From contig NZ_JAOEGB010000013.1 of NCBI RefSeq assembly GCF_025420585.1, positions 1 to 64,000 on the forward strand: a stretch of 64,000 bases of DNA, read 5' to 3'. The first letter of the stretch is position 1, and each line of letters starts with the position of its first letter. This DNA comes from Planotetraspora sp. A-T 1434. GTDB lineage: Bacteria > Actinomycetota > Actinomycetes > Streptosporangiales > Streptosporangiaceae. Made by a program: the position numbers and the translations under genes. The notes beneath the pieces were generated by a model. The model had not been told where the DNA came from. It saw nothing but the letters and a program-made list of their open reading frames with translations, and did no database searches. This document shows positions 51,566 to 59,670 of this stretch, in pieces.

Positions 51566-52696
51566 TCATTTGAGGGTGGAGGAGACCACCGCTGGTTTGC
51601 CGGCGCCGCGGAAGAAGATGCCGGGGAAACCCGGGGTCTCGAATCCGGCGCTGCGGTTGCGGCGCAGCGTCGAGTGGTCGATCGTCAGGGTGCCGGTGAG
51701 GTCGTTGCTGACGAAGAAGACGGCTCCGCCGCCCTCCTTGGCGTAGTTGTCCTGAATGATCGAGCCGGCGATTCGTACAGTGAACCGGTTGCCGTCGGTG
51801 TAGACGGCCCCGCCGCTGCCACCGCCCGGCGTCCCGCCGCGTGCGGGGTTGGCGCCCCGCCCGATCGCCTTGTTGTGCGTCATGACGCTGTTGAGCACCA
51901 CCCACGACACCCCGATGCTGCTCAGCGCGCCGCCGTTGGAGCACACGCCGCCAAGGCCGGCGGCTCCTCCGAACGTGCTGCTGACGATGTAGACCGGTAG
52001 GCGGCGCGACTGGTCGAGCACGCGGATGGCCGCTCCGCCCAGGTCGGGGCCGGTGGAGTCGCACCGGTTCCGGATGAACCGTGAATTGACCACCTTGATC
52101 CGGCCGCCGCGCGCGAAGATGGCGCCGCCGCCTCCCCCGTCGACCCGCTGACCGGTGGCGTTGCCGTCGGCGAACGTGAGGTTCTGCACGGTGAGCTGGG
52201 GCTGAGCCTGGTCGTCGCAGTGCGGCGTGGTCCATCCCTGGGCCTTGTCACAGGTGTTCATGTAGAGGATCCGCCGCGTTCCACCGCCGCTGAGCGTCAC
52301 CTTGCCGCCGCCGTCGAGGACGACCCTGGCGCTGGCGTTGCGCACCCTCGCGGTGGCCCGCATGGTGATCGTCACAGGAGCCGGGCCGCAGGAGAAGGTG
52401 ATGACACCGCCCGCCGCGACAGCCTTTACCACGGCCTGCGACGTGCAACTCGCCGGCGTGCCATCGCCGATGACCCGCGTCGGGTGCGAGGTGTCGACCG
52501 CCCGCGCCTCGACCGGCACGACGGCATGGCCGTTCGGGTTGCCGAAGTGCGGCCCCGGCGTCCCGGCCTGCGCCACATACGGCGAGCCCGGCGAGCCGGT
52601 CCGCGACGCGGCGGCCGCTTCCGGGCCGGACAGTCCGCACGGAGGAACGAGCGAGACCAGTGAGGTGACCAGGGCAACGCCGCATCTGAGTCGCAC
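51566..52696 (-). CDS. Secreted right-handed beta-helix protein
   Basis: 376 aa with a Sec signal (CGVALVTSLVSLVPPCGL...EAAAAS). From about residue 90 it shows repeating strands of a parallel beta-helix: LTVQNLTFADGNATGQ, GGAIFARGGRIKVVNSRFIR, AAIRVLDQSRRLPVYIVSST, WVVLNSVMTHNKAIG, VRIAGSIIQDNYAKEGGGAV and LTIDHSTLRRNRSAG. The repeats with GGAI/GGAV turns are like polymorphic outer-membrane-type or right-handed-helix proteins of actinomycetes; no lyase catalytic set is evident. Probably an extracellular binding or structural protein. GTG at 52696 without a ribosome site, so leaderless translation is possible. Confidence 0.82.
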   Translation of the reverse strand: MRLRCGVALVTSLVSLVPPCGLSGPEAAAASRTGSPGSPYVAQAGTPGPHFGNPNGHAVVPVEARAVDTSHPTRVIGDGTPASCTSQAVVKAVAAGGVITFSCGPAPVTITMRATARVRNASARVVLDGGGKVTLSGGGTRRILYMNTCDKAQGWTTPHCDDQAQPQLTVQNLTFADGNATGQRVDGGGGGAIFARGGRIKVVNSRFIRNRCDSTGPDLGGAAIRVLDQSRRLPVYIVSSTFGGAAGLGGVCSNGGALSSIGVSWVVLNSVMTHNKAIGRGANPARGGTPGGGSGGAVYTDGNRFTVRIAGSIIQDNYAKEGGGAVFFVSNDLTGTLTIDHSTLRRNRSAGFETPGFPGIFFRGAGKPAVVSSTLK

Positions 52697-52869
52697 GGGC
52701 CGATGCTACTGAAACCCGATCAGGGCATGTCGGCTTTGGTCAAGTTTCCATCCGGTCTGCCCATGATGGTCACCGTCGTGGTGGGTGTGCATGCCTGCCG
52801 GCGATCGTCGTCGGCGCGGCCGTAACGCCCACGCAGGGTCCGGATCATGGCGACGCCTCGCCGTGCCCG

Positions 52870-53223
52870 GTCCGGGCGGTGGAGGCCGGAGCGGCCGGCT
52901 ATCTCCTCAAGGAGTTTCCTCCGGACGAGCTGTTCCACGCGCTGCGGACGGCCGCGTCCGGTGAGACCGTTCTTTCCCCGCCCGTCGCGTCACGGCTGAC
53001 GCAGCGGGTCCGCGCGCCGCAGCTCGCGCCGAGCCAGCGGGAGATCGAGATCCTGGAGCCGCTCGCCGACGGCCGCTCCAACCGGGAGATCAGCCGGGCG
53101 CTGTTCATCAGCGAGGCCACGGTCAAAACGCACCTCGCTCACATCTACGACAAGCTCGGTGTGGACAACCGTACGGCGGCCGTCCGGACCGCGGTCGACC
53201 GCCGCCTGATCCGGCTCGCCTGA
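52870..53223 (+). pseudogene. NarL-type response regulator, N-terminally truncated
   Basis: The open frame begins inside a receiver domain (VRAVEAGAAGYLLKEFPPDE, normally about residue 90) and continues to a full LuxR HTH (LAPSQREIEILEPLADGRSN, REISRALFISEATVKTHLAH). The upstream 90 residues, including the phospho-Asp, are not found in any frame. A GTG at 52879 could still start a DNA-binding-only protein, but no ribosome site is visible. No kinase partner remains. Confidence 0.75.
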
Positions 53224-53291
53224 TCGGCTCGTGTGCGTTGGAGCTCCTACGGCCTTGACCGTGGCGGCGGGCAGCCTCCAGGCTGGTCGGC

Positions 53292-54101
53292 GTGCCGTAC
53301 GCCTCGACTGATCGACAGCCCGCGCCGCTCCAGCCGGGTCTGGTCTCGGTGACCTTCCGGCAGCTGCCGGCCGAATCGGTGGTAGAGCTGGCCGCGCGAG
53401 CGCAGCTCGCCGCCATCGAGTGGGGCGGCGACATCCACGTCCCGCATGGCGACCTGGACTTAGCTCGCCACGTCGCTGCGATGACCGCCGACGCGGGCCT
53501 CGACGTGGCCTGCTACGGCTCCTACTACCGCCTCGGCCATTCCTCGGCCGAGGGGTTGGCGCCCGAGACCGTGGTCGAGACCGCGGCGGCGCTGGGCGCT
53601 CCCACCATCCGCGTGTGGGCAGGGAGAATCGGCAGCGACGAGGCCGACCCCGCGTACTGGGACGCGGTCGTCACCGACGCCCGCCGGGTGGCCGAGCTGG
53701 CCGGTGCCGCCGGGATGACCGTGTCGTTCGAATACCACCGCAACACCCTCACGGACACGCGGGAGTCGGCCCGGCGCCTGCTGGGCGAACTGGCCGACGT
53801 TCCCATCCGCACGCTGTGGCAGCCCGCACCCGAGCGGGATCGCGCGGAGAACCTCGGCGACCTCCGGGACGTGCTCCCCTGGTTGCACCACGTTCACGTG
53901 TTCACCTGGACCGCGACCCGCGAACGGCTGCCGCTGGCGGACGGCCTCGAGGACTGGGCCGCCTACCTTGACGTCGCGTCGGATGGCGGCGCCCGCTACG
54001 CCCTGCTCGAGTTCGTGGCCGACGACAGCCCGGTTCAGTTCGCCGACGACGCGGCCACCCTGGTCACCGCCATGGGCGCGCCGCGACCCGGGAACCGGTG
54101 A
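53292..54101 (+). CDS. Sugar phosphate isomerase/epimerase (AP endonuclease 2 / IolE-like TIM barrel)
   Basis: 269 aa. LVSVTFRQLPAESVVELAAR, IEWGGDIHVPHGD, DVACYGSYYRLGHSS, RVWAGRIGSDE, MTVSFEYHRNTLTDTRESA, LPWLHHVHVFTW and YALLEFVADDS follow the xylose-isomerase-like barrel with metal ligands at the strand ends (E in SFEYH, H in HVHVF, E in LLEFV). Acts on an unidentified sugar or inositol derivative in the cytoplasm. GTG start at 53292; the ribosome site is poor. Confidence 0.9.
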   Translation: MPYASTDRQPAPLQPGLVSVTFRQLPAESVVELAARAQLAAIEWGGDIHVPHGDLDLARHVAAMTADAGLDVACYGSYYRLGHSSAEGLAPETVVETAAALGAPTIRVWAGRIGSDEADPAYWDAVVTDARRVAELAGAAGMTVSFEYHRNTLTDTRESARRLLGELADVPIRTLWQPAPERDRAENLGDLRDVLPWLHHVHVFTWTATRERLPLADGLEDWAAYLDVASDGGARYALLEFVADDSPVQFADDAATLVTAMGAPRPGNR

Positions 54102-54517
54102 CTCACAGCCTGCTCTACGTGAACCGCTGATGAAGCTTCCGGGTCGATCTGGTCGATGGTTCCACCACGTCGGTGCGTATCAAGGTCGGTGAGCACTCAG
54201 GCGAAGGCGACTCCCCGCAGGCCGCCTGGTGACGACCCATACACACCGAACAGCACAGCCGCTCGGCGACCGGCTCGAATGGCTGGCACGGCCTGTGTGC
54301 CGGTGCCGCTTGAGCCCGCCGAGTCCGTGATGCCGATGGGCCGGCCGTTGTGTACCCACTCGTACGTGATCTCCGCGGGGCCGCGCGGTGCGCTGATGTG
54401 CGGCCGCGAGGCTCTTGATCGGCACCCGGCGTCGAAGAGAGCACTCACGGCGATGCCGGATGGCACCGGCTCGGCAAGGCTGGCCGTACATCGGACACGG
54501 TCGGCTGGAGGCACGCG
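54102..54517. other. 416-bp gene-free stretch
   Basis: Open frames here look neither like actinobacterial coding sequence nor any known family. Nothing specific is seen beyond the presumed promoter of the monooxygenase gene. Confidence 0.4.
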
Positions 54518-55840
54518 GTGGGTCAGGCGGCTGGGCGTGCGGTTGTCCTCGGCGCGAGCATGGCCGGGCTGCTGACCGCGCGGGTCCTCTCGGAGTTCTA
54601 CGATCAGGTGACCGTCGTCGACCGGGACGCGATGCCGCCGGGCATCGGGCACCGGCGCGGCGTGCCCCAGGGACATCACGTGCACGCGTTGCTCGCCCGG
54701 GGCGCGCAGGTGCTCGACGATCTGTTCCCGGGCCTGACCGCCGAGGTGATCGACGCCGGCGCTCCGAGTGGCGACCTGCTGGGCGGCATCCGGTGGCTGC
54801 TGTCGGGTCATCGGATACGCCGCGTCGATATCGGCCAGCCGGTGCTGTTCCCCAGCCGCCCCTTGCTGGAAGGCCGCGTGCGGGCGCGAGTGCTGGCGCT
54901 GCCTGGTGTGCGGATCGTCGCACGTCACGACATCGTGGGGCTGACCTCCACCGCCGACCACCGGGCCGTCACCGGGGTGTCGGTGCGCGGGGAGGACGGC
55001 GAGGTGACGACCATACCGGCCGACCTGGTCGTCGACGCCTCCGGCCGCGGTTCTCGAACCCCGCTGTGGCTGGAGGAGATGGGTTACCAACGCCCGCCGG
55101 TCGACAAGATCCATATCGGGGTGGGTTACTCCTCCCGGCCTTACCGGTTGCCGCCGGACGCCTTGGGGACCGATCGGCTCATCCTCCTCAACTGGACCCC
55201 GGAACACCCCCGGGCCGCCGCCGTGGCCGCACAGGAGGACGGGAGGTTCCTGGTCACACTGGCCGGAATGCTCGGCGATCACCCGCCGACCGATCCCGGC
55301 GAGTTCCTCTCCTTCGCCGCGGGGCTCCCCTTCGACGACGTTCACCGCGTGATCCGCGATGGCGAGCCGCTCGGCGACCCGGTCGGCTTCCAGTACCCGG
55401 CCAACGTCCGGCGCCGCTACGAGAGGCTGTCTCATTTCCCCGACCGGTTACTCGTTCTCGGCGATGCCATCTGCGGGTTCAATCCGATCTACGGCCAGGG
55501 CATGACGGTGGCCGCTTTAGAGGCCGCCACCCTGCGCCGGCTCTTGTCCGGCGGACGGCCGATCACGTGGCAGCGGTACTTCAAGGCCGTCGCCGACGTC
55601 ATCGACGTGCCCTGGGGGATCGCCACCGGCACCGACCTGGCCTTCCCGGGCGTTCAAGGCCGGCGCACGGCGAAGGTCCGCATGGTCAACGCCTACCTTC
55701 CCCGGCTGCACGCCGCGGCGGCGACCGACCCCACCCTCGCCGCCGCGTTCGTGCGCGTCACGGGGCTGCTCGACCGCCCGGAAGGGCTCCTGCGACCGGA
55801 CCGCCTGCTCAGGGTCTTCCGCGGCCTTCGCACACGCTGA
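54518..55840 (+). CDS. FAD-dependent monooxygenase / hydroxylase-like protein
   Basis: 440 aa. FAD-binding opening AVVLGASMAGLLTARVLSEF, the VDRD end of strand two, RGVPQGHHVHALLARGAQVL, VVDASGRGSRTPLWLEEMGY and the second flavin motif LVLGDAICGFNPIYGQGMT define the PHBH-like group related to polyketide epoxidases and tryptophan-halogenase-like hydroxylases. GASMAG replaces the usual GxGxxG, common in this subgroup. It probably oxidises a hydrophobic secondary metabolite; no biosynthetic genes are next to it. GTG at 54518. Confidence 0.88.
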   Translation: MGQAAGRAVVLGASMAGLLTARVLSEFYDQVTVVDRDAMPPGIGHRRGVPQGHHVHALLARGAQVLDDLFPGLTAEVIDAGAPSGDLLGGIRWLLSGHRIRRVDIGQPVLFPSRPLLEGRVRARVLALPGVRIVARHDIVGLTSTADHRAVTGVSVRGEDGEVTTIPADLVVDASGRGSRTPLWLEEMGYQRPPVDKIHIGVGYSSRPYRLPPDALGTDRLILLNWTPEHPRAAAVAAQEDGRFLVTLAGMLGDHPPTDPGEFLSFAAGLPFDDVHRVIRDGEPLGDPVGFQYPANVRRRYERLSHFPDRLLVLGDAICGFNPIYGQGMTVAALEAATLRRLLSGGRPITWQRYFKAVADVIDVPWGIATGTDLAFPGVQGRRTAKVRMVNAYLPRLHAAAATDPTLAAAFVRVTGLLDRPEGLLRPDRLLRVFRGLRTR

Positions 55841-56451
55841 CATCCCCATGGCCGAAGGTGAACGGCAAGGGCGCAAGGTGGGTGGCGGCCACCCCAGGAA
55901 CCCGGAGACCTGGTGCTCTACCACGAGGGCGAGCAGGCCCCGGGGCGACGATCCGACCGCTGAACCGCACCTGAACCCTCTCAGCCGGAGACGCGGCCCT
56001 GTTCCCGGCGGGCGGGGTGGCTGAACGGCGCGGCGCGCCGGTGTACTCGGCGATGCGGGGAACGGGGACGTCCGGACGAGGGCGGCCTACTCATCGGTGA
56101 GTCCCATCGCCAGGGGCGGCTCCGCGAGCTGGACCATGGGCGAATTCTCCTTGCTGTGTCATGGCGGCCGCCACGGCCGGAAACCGCTCCCCCAACCTCC
56201 GTCTCGCCGTACGGCCGGGGGCAGAGGCGCACGACCTCCACGGCGTGGGACGTTGGGCCCTTCCTCGCCACAGCCGTCCATCACCTGGTGCCGTGCCGGC
56301 GAACCAGGACCGGCCCGGCTTGTTTGGTGCGCGCGGCCCTCAGGCCGTGTTTTCGGGGACTCCCTACGTCCACCGATTCCGGGCCCTTCGGCCCTCCCCG
56401 CCAGGCGCGGCGGGCTGGACGCTGGAGACCCCAATGAGAGGAGACGGGACA
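55841..56451. other. 611-bp stretch upstream of the alcohol dehydrogenase relic
   Basis: It contains no supported long gene. On the minus strand AAGGAG precedes an ATG at 56137 that reads only MVQLAEPPLAMGLTDE before a stop at 56087, either a tiny peptide or the front of a lost gene. A DosR/OsdR-like palindrome lies at 56381-56395. Confidence 0.4.
56381..56395 (+). promoter_or_regulatory. DosR/OsdR-like box (GGGCCCTTCGGCCCT)
   Basis: A GC-rich dyad centred on TTCGG, about 60 bp before the alcohol dehydrogenase relic, resembling the hypoxia/dormancy box of actinobacteria and the three similar sites at 62225-62288. Confidence 0.45.
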
Positions 56452-57082
56452 ATGCGCGCATCGGTCGTCACCGGGTTCGACCGCCCGATCGAGATTCACG
56501 ACCTGCCGATCCCGGAGCTCCGGCCCGGACCTACAAGGCCGTCAAGGTCTCCGGGCTGCGGCCGACAGAGCGTGCGGCGATCTTCGGCATCGGCGGCCTG
56601 GGACACCTGGCCCAGCAGTACGCGCAGATCTTCGGCTCCGACACCATCGCGGTCGACGTCACGGAGGAGAAGCTCCGCCTCGCCCGCGGGCTCGGAGCGA
56701 CCCACGTCGTCACGCCGCCGCCACCGACCCGGTGGCCGCGATCCGGCAGTTGGGCGGGGCCGACGTCGCCATCGTCCTGGCAGCCGACCCGCACGTCCTG
56801 GAGCAGGCGCACGCGTCCCTGCGCCGAGGCGGCCGGCTCATGCTGGTCTCCCTGCCCAGGGACAACGCGATGCGCCTGCCGATCTTCGAGACGGTGCTGG
56901 GCGGGATCAGCGTGATCGGGTCCATCGTGGGCACCCGCGCCGACCTGGCCGAGGTCTTCCGTCTGCACGCGGCCGGCCGTACGACGGTGAAGTACGAGAC
57001 CCGCAAGCTGGACGAGATCAACCGGGCCTTCGAGGACGTCCTCGCCGGGAACGTCCCCGCTCGGCCGGTCCTCGCGCTGTGA
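56452..57082 (+). pseudogene. Zinc alcohol dehydrogenase (AdhP type), deleted and frameshifted
   Basis: ATG at 56452 gives MRASVVTGFDRPIEIHDLPI and PELRPGP, the MDR-family start. About 130 residues that carry the catalytic and structural zinc sites are missing. Another frame resumes with TYKAVKVSGLRPTERAAIFG and IGGLGHLAQQYAQIFGSD (Rossmann GxGGLG). A further shift near 56715 leads to VAAIRQLGGADVAIVLAADP ... GSIVGTRADLAEVFRLHAAG and a normal end at 57082. With a major deletion and two frame changes it is inactive. Confidence 0.88.
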
Positions 57083-57176
57083 CCGCGTTGGCGGAGCGCC
57101 GGTGAAGTCTTCACGAGCTCATGCGGGTCTGAAACACCGGCAACCGGAGCCTGGAAAGGCTCGGCTTGCCTGAATG

Positions 57177-57256
57177 ATCTCGCTTGTACGGTCATTTGAT
57201 GGTGGAAACCGCTTTCCGCCGCCCGTGGTTTCTCAGGTGACCGTACAAGAGAGATC
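57177..57256. repeat. 80-bp imperfect palindrome
   Basis: GATCTCGCTTGTACGGTCA (57177-57195) is complementary to 57238-57256 at 18 of 19 positions. Inside, GGAAACC pairs with GGTTTC. It lies after the dead alcohol dehydrogenase and 142 bp before the next gene. It may be a miniature element, a strong terminator or a folded leader. Confidence 0.8.
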
Positions 57257-57397
57257 GCGACCGCGACACCTGCAAGGAACCAGCTGCCTCCACTGATCCA
57301 GTGACCCGTGGCGACCAAGCCACGCCCTCACGACCACGCGCTCAGGCGAGCGCATCACGCGCTCACGCGACCAAATCACGCCCACGAAAGGTGTTCC

Positions 57398-58282
57398 ATG
57401 ACCACTACCGACTCCGCGACCGCCCGCGCCGCCGTCCCGGCGTGGACGAGGGGGGCCGTCGTCTGGCTGCGGCTGTCCGTGCTGGGTGCGCTCCTCGCCG
57501 CCGCGGGCAACATCGCCGGGCTCGTGAACGCCGGCGGCGTCTACGGCAAGGAGACCAGCGCGTTCATCGATCAGGCGATAGCCCAGGACGCCGTCAACCT
57601 CGCCGTGGTCTCCCCCGCGATCGTGGTCCTCGCGGTCCTGGCCCGCCGGGGCTCGCTCCGGGCGTACCTGATGTGGCTCGGCGGCCTGGCCTTCACGACG
57701 TACAACTACGTCATCTACACGATGTCGGTGCACGTCGGGCCGCTGTTCCTGGTCTGGATCGCCGTCCTCGGGCTGTCGGCGTTCTCCCTCATCGGCGGCC
57801 TGGCCGCGCTCGACGCCGGGGCGGTCGGGGACCGCTTCGGCCATGCGCCGCAGCGGCTGGCGGGATGGTTTCTCATCGCCGTCGCCGCGCTGTTCACGCT
57901 GCTGTGGCTGAAGGACATCGTGCCGGCGATTCTGGACGGCCGCGCACCCCAGAGCGTGAGCGAACTGGCGCTGCCGTCGAGCCCGGTGCACGTGCTGGAC
58001 CTATCGTTCTTCCTCCCCGCCGCCTTCGCCACCGGGGTGCTCCTGCTCCGGGGACGGCCCTGGTCCTACACCACCGCTCCCGGCCTGCTCGTCTTCCTGG
58101 CTCTGACCGGGCTGCCGATCATCGTCACGCCGTTCGTCGCCGAGGCGCGCGGCGACGAACCCGCGTGGGCCGTGCTCCCGCCGATCGGGGTGATCACCAT
58201 CGCCTGCCTCGCCGTACTGGCCCGCTTGACGCATGGCGCCACACCGCCGAGGCGGTCAGACGAAGTCCGTACGCCTGCCTAA
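57398..58282 (+). CDS. Multi-pass membrane protein, unknown function
   Basis: 294 aa with seven to eight hydrophobic helices (WLRLSVLGALLAAAGNIAGL, AVNLAVVSPAIVVLAVLARR, YLMWLGGLAFTTYNYVIYTM, HVGPLFLVWIAVLGLSAFSL, LAGWFLIAVAALFTLLWLKD, LLVFLALTGLPIIVTPFVAE, VLPPIGVITIACLAVLARLT). Short loops, no enzymatic motif; one conserved-looking YNYVIYTMSVHVGPLF. Not recognised, although similar uncharacterised proteins occur in actinomycetes. ATG at 57398 with AAAGG upstream. Its stop codon lies in a 15-bp repeat array shared with the convergent stress-protein gene. Confidence 0.8.
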   Translation: MTTTDSATARAAVPAWTRGAVVWLRLSVLGALLAAAGNIAGLVNAGGVYGKETSAFIDQAIAQDAVNLAVVSPAIVVLAVLARRGSLRAYLMWLGGLAFTTYNYVIYTMSVHVGPLFLVWIAVLGLSAFSLIGGLAALDAGAVGDRFGHAPQRLAGWFLIAVAALFTLLWLKDIVPAILDGRAPQSVSELALPSSPVHVLDLSFFLPAAFATGVLLLRGRPWSYTTAPGLLVFLALTGLPIIVTPFVAEARGDEPAWAVLPPIGVITIACLAVLARLTHGATPPRRSDEVRTPA

Positions 58283-58347
58283 TGCCCGACTGTCTAATGG
58301 CCGACGTCAAATGGCCGACTGTCTAATGGCCGACTGTCTAATGGCCC
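58279..58347. repeat. 15-16 bp tandem repeats over both stop codons
   Basis: About four and a half units of CTAATGGCCGACTGT-like sequence. Each unit carries CTAATGG, which supplies the TAA stop of the rightward membrane-protein gene at its left end and the TAG stop of the leftward stress-protein gene at its right end, so the array separates the two convergent genes. Confidence 0.88.
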
Positions 58348-59366
58348 GTCGCCGTGACCGGTGGCTTCACCACGGCGACGGAGCAGGCGGCGTGATGCAG
58401 CAGGCCCTGGCTGACCGAGCCGAGCAGCCGGGCGCGGACGCCCCCGGCCCCGCGTGACCCAACGACGATCAGCCGTGCCTCGCCCCTATAAGAGAGCAGG
58501 GCGGGCAGCGGCCGTTCCCTGACGACACACGCCGTGATGGCGATGCGCGACCGGCGACCGGCCCCCCGCGATGCGGCAAGGCCCGGTACGGCCGGCCCCG
58601 GTAGGGCAGGCCGCGATTCGGCAGGCCATGATTCGGCCAGCCACGGCTCGACGAGCTCCGCCAGCATCCGCTCCGCTTCGGCGACGCGGTCAGCGCAGGC
58701 CCCGTCAGCACGGGCCCCGTCAGCACGGGCCCGGTCCGCATCGAGCCGGTCGGCGTCCCGCCGGTGAGCATGAAGAAGGGCGGCCTCGGGGCGGTCGGCG
58801 GTGGGGGCGCCGGTTGCCTCCCCCAAGGCGTGCACCACTCGCAAGGGCAGGCCGCGTCCAGCGGCGGTCCGGGCGGCGAACTCCATGGCGGCGCGCGAAG
58901 AGGGGGACGAGTCGACCCCCACCACCACGCCGCCCCGTGGGTCGTCCACGCCTCCACCGGCCCGCACGACGACGACCGGGCAGCTCGCGTGCGCGGCGGC
59001 GTGGGCGCTCACCGATCCGAGCACCAGCCCGGCGACTCCGCCCAGCCCCCGGTGGCCGACCACCAGCGCCGAGGCGTCCCGGCTCAGCGAGATGAGCTCC
59101 TCTCTGGGGTCTCCACGGAGCAGGACAGGGCGAATCTCCCTGCCGGGTAGCAGCCGCTCGGCCAGTGCGACGCCCTCGGCCAGGCAACGGCTCGCCAGGC
59201 GGCGTTCCCCGATGGCGGTCGCTTCCGCCCACGACGCGTAGGGCCCGGCCCATATCTGGCAGATGGTCAGCCGGGTCCGCTCGGCCCTGCACTGCTCGGC
59301 CGCCCACTCCACGGCGGCACGGCCTGGTGGCGATCCGTCGTAGCCGACGATGACTTCCCGATTCAT
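58338..59366 (-). CDS. Tandem-domain universal stress protein with repeat insertions
   Basis: 342 aa holding two Usp domains. Domain 1: EVIVGYDGSPPGRAAVEWAA and the ATP loop VVGHRGLGGVAGLVLGSVSA. Domain 2: GVVVGVDSSPSSRAAMEFAA and VVGSRGAGGVRARLLGSVSQ, both with intact GxxG and GS. In domain 2 about 60 residues of low complexity are inserted, made of two 15-bp repeat arrays (RADGA units near 58700-58740 and ESWPA units near 58595-58645). Such tandem proteins are typical members of actinobacterial hypoxia/dormancy regulons. ATG at 59366. Confidence 0.92.
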   Translation of the reverse strand: MNREVIVGYDGSPPGRAAVEWAAEQCRAERTRLTICQIWAGPYASWAEATAIGERRLASRCLAEGVALAERLLPGREIRPVLLRGDPREELISLSRDASALVVGHRGLGGVAGLVLGSVSAHAAAHASCPVVVVRAGGGVDDPRGGVVVGVDSSPSSRAAMEFAARTAAGRGLPLRVVHALGEATGAPTADRPEAALLHAHRRDADRLDADRARADGARADGACADRVAEAERMLAELVEPWLAESWPAESRPALPGPAVPGLAASRGAGRRSRIAITACVVRERPLPALLSYRGEARLIVVGSRGAGGVRARLLGSVSQGLLHHAACSVAVVKPPVTATGH

Positions 59367-59391
59367 GCCGCGACTTCCCGATCTATGCCGC
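59352..59391. repeat. 20-bp tandem duplication over the stress-protein start
   Basis: GACTTCCCGATTCATGCCGC (59352-59371) is followed directly by GACTTCCCGATCTATGCCGC (59372-59391). In the outer copy the start ATG has become ATA, so only the inner start works. The duplication alters the leader of the gene. Confidence 0.85.
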
Positions 59392-59599
59392 TCACGTGCC
59401 CAGGCACCGGATCACCTGCCCGGCGCGCTTTCCCCGGCACGACGTCCCCCGGTCGGTTCCGGCACCACATCGACATACTGTATGCGCCGCCACCAGGCGC
59501 GACGGTCGCCCGTGCCACTCTGCGTCACGCCATGTCAGCCCGTGTCACAACCTGTCACCTGCTATTACCCCTCGTCGCCGTCCCGCCTGGTGGCGTCAA

Positions 59600-59670
59600 G
59601 AAAGTGCGCATGATCACGTGCGGCAAAGCCGGAGGCATCCCGGGTTTCCGGGAAAGTGCGCATGATCACG
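59600..59670. repeat. 19-bp direct repeat, 52-bp spacing, at the ATPase 3' end
   Basis: GAAAGTGCGCATGATCACG occurs at 59600-59618 and 59652-59670; the second copy includes the ATPase stop codon. Each copy contains the palindrome TGATCA. It may be an intergenic repeat family member. Confidence 0.8.
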
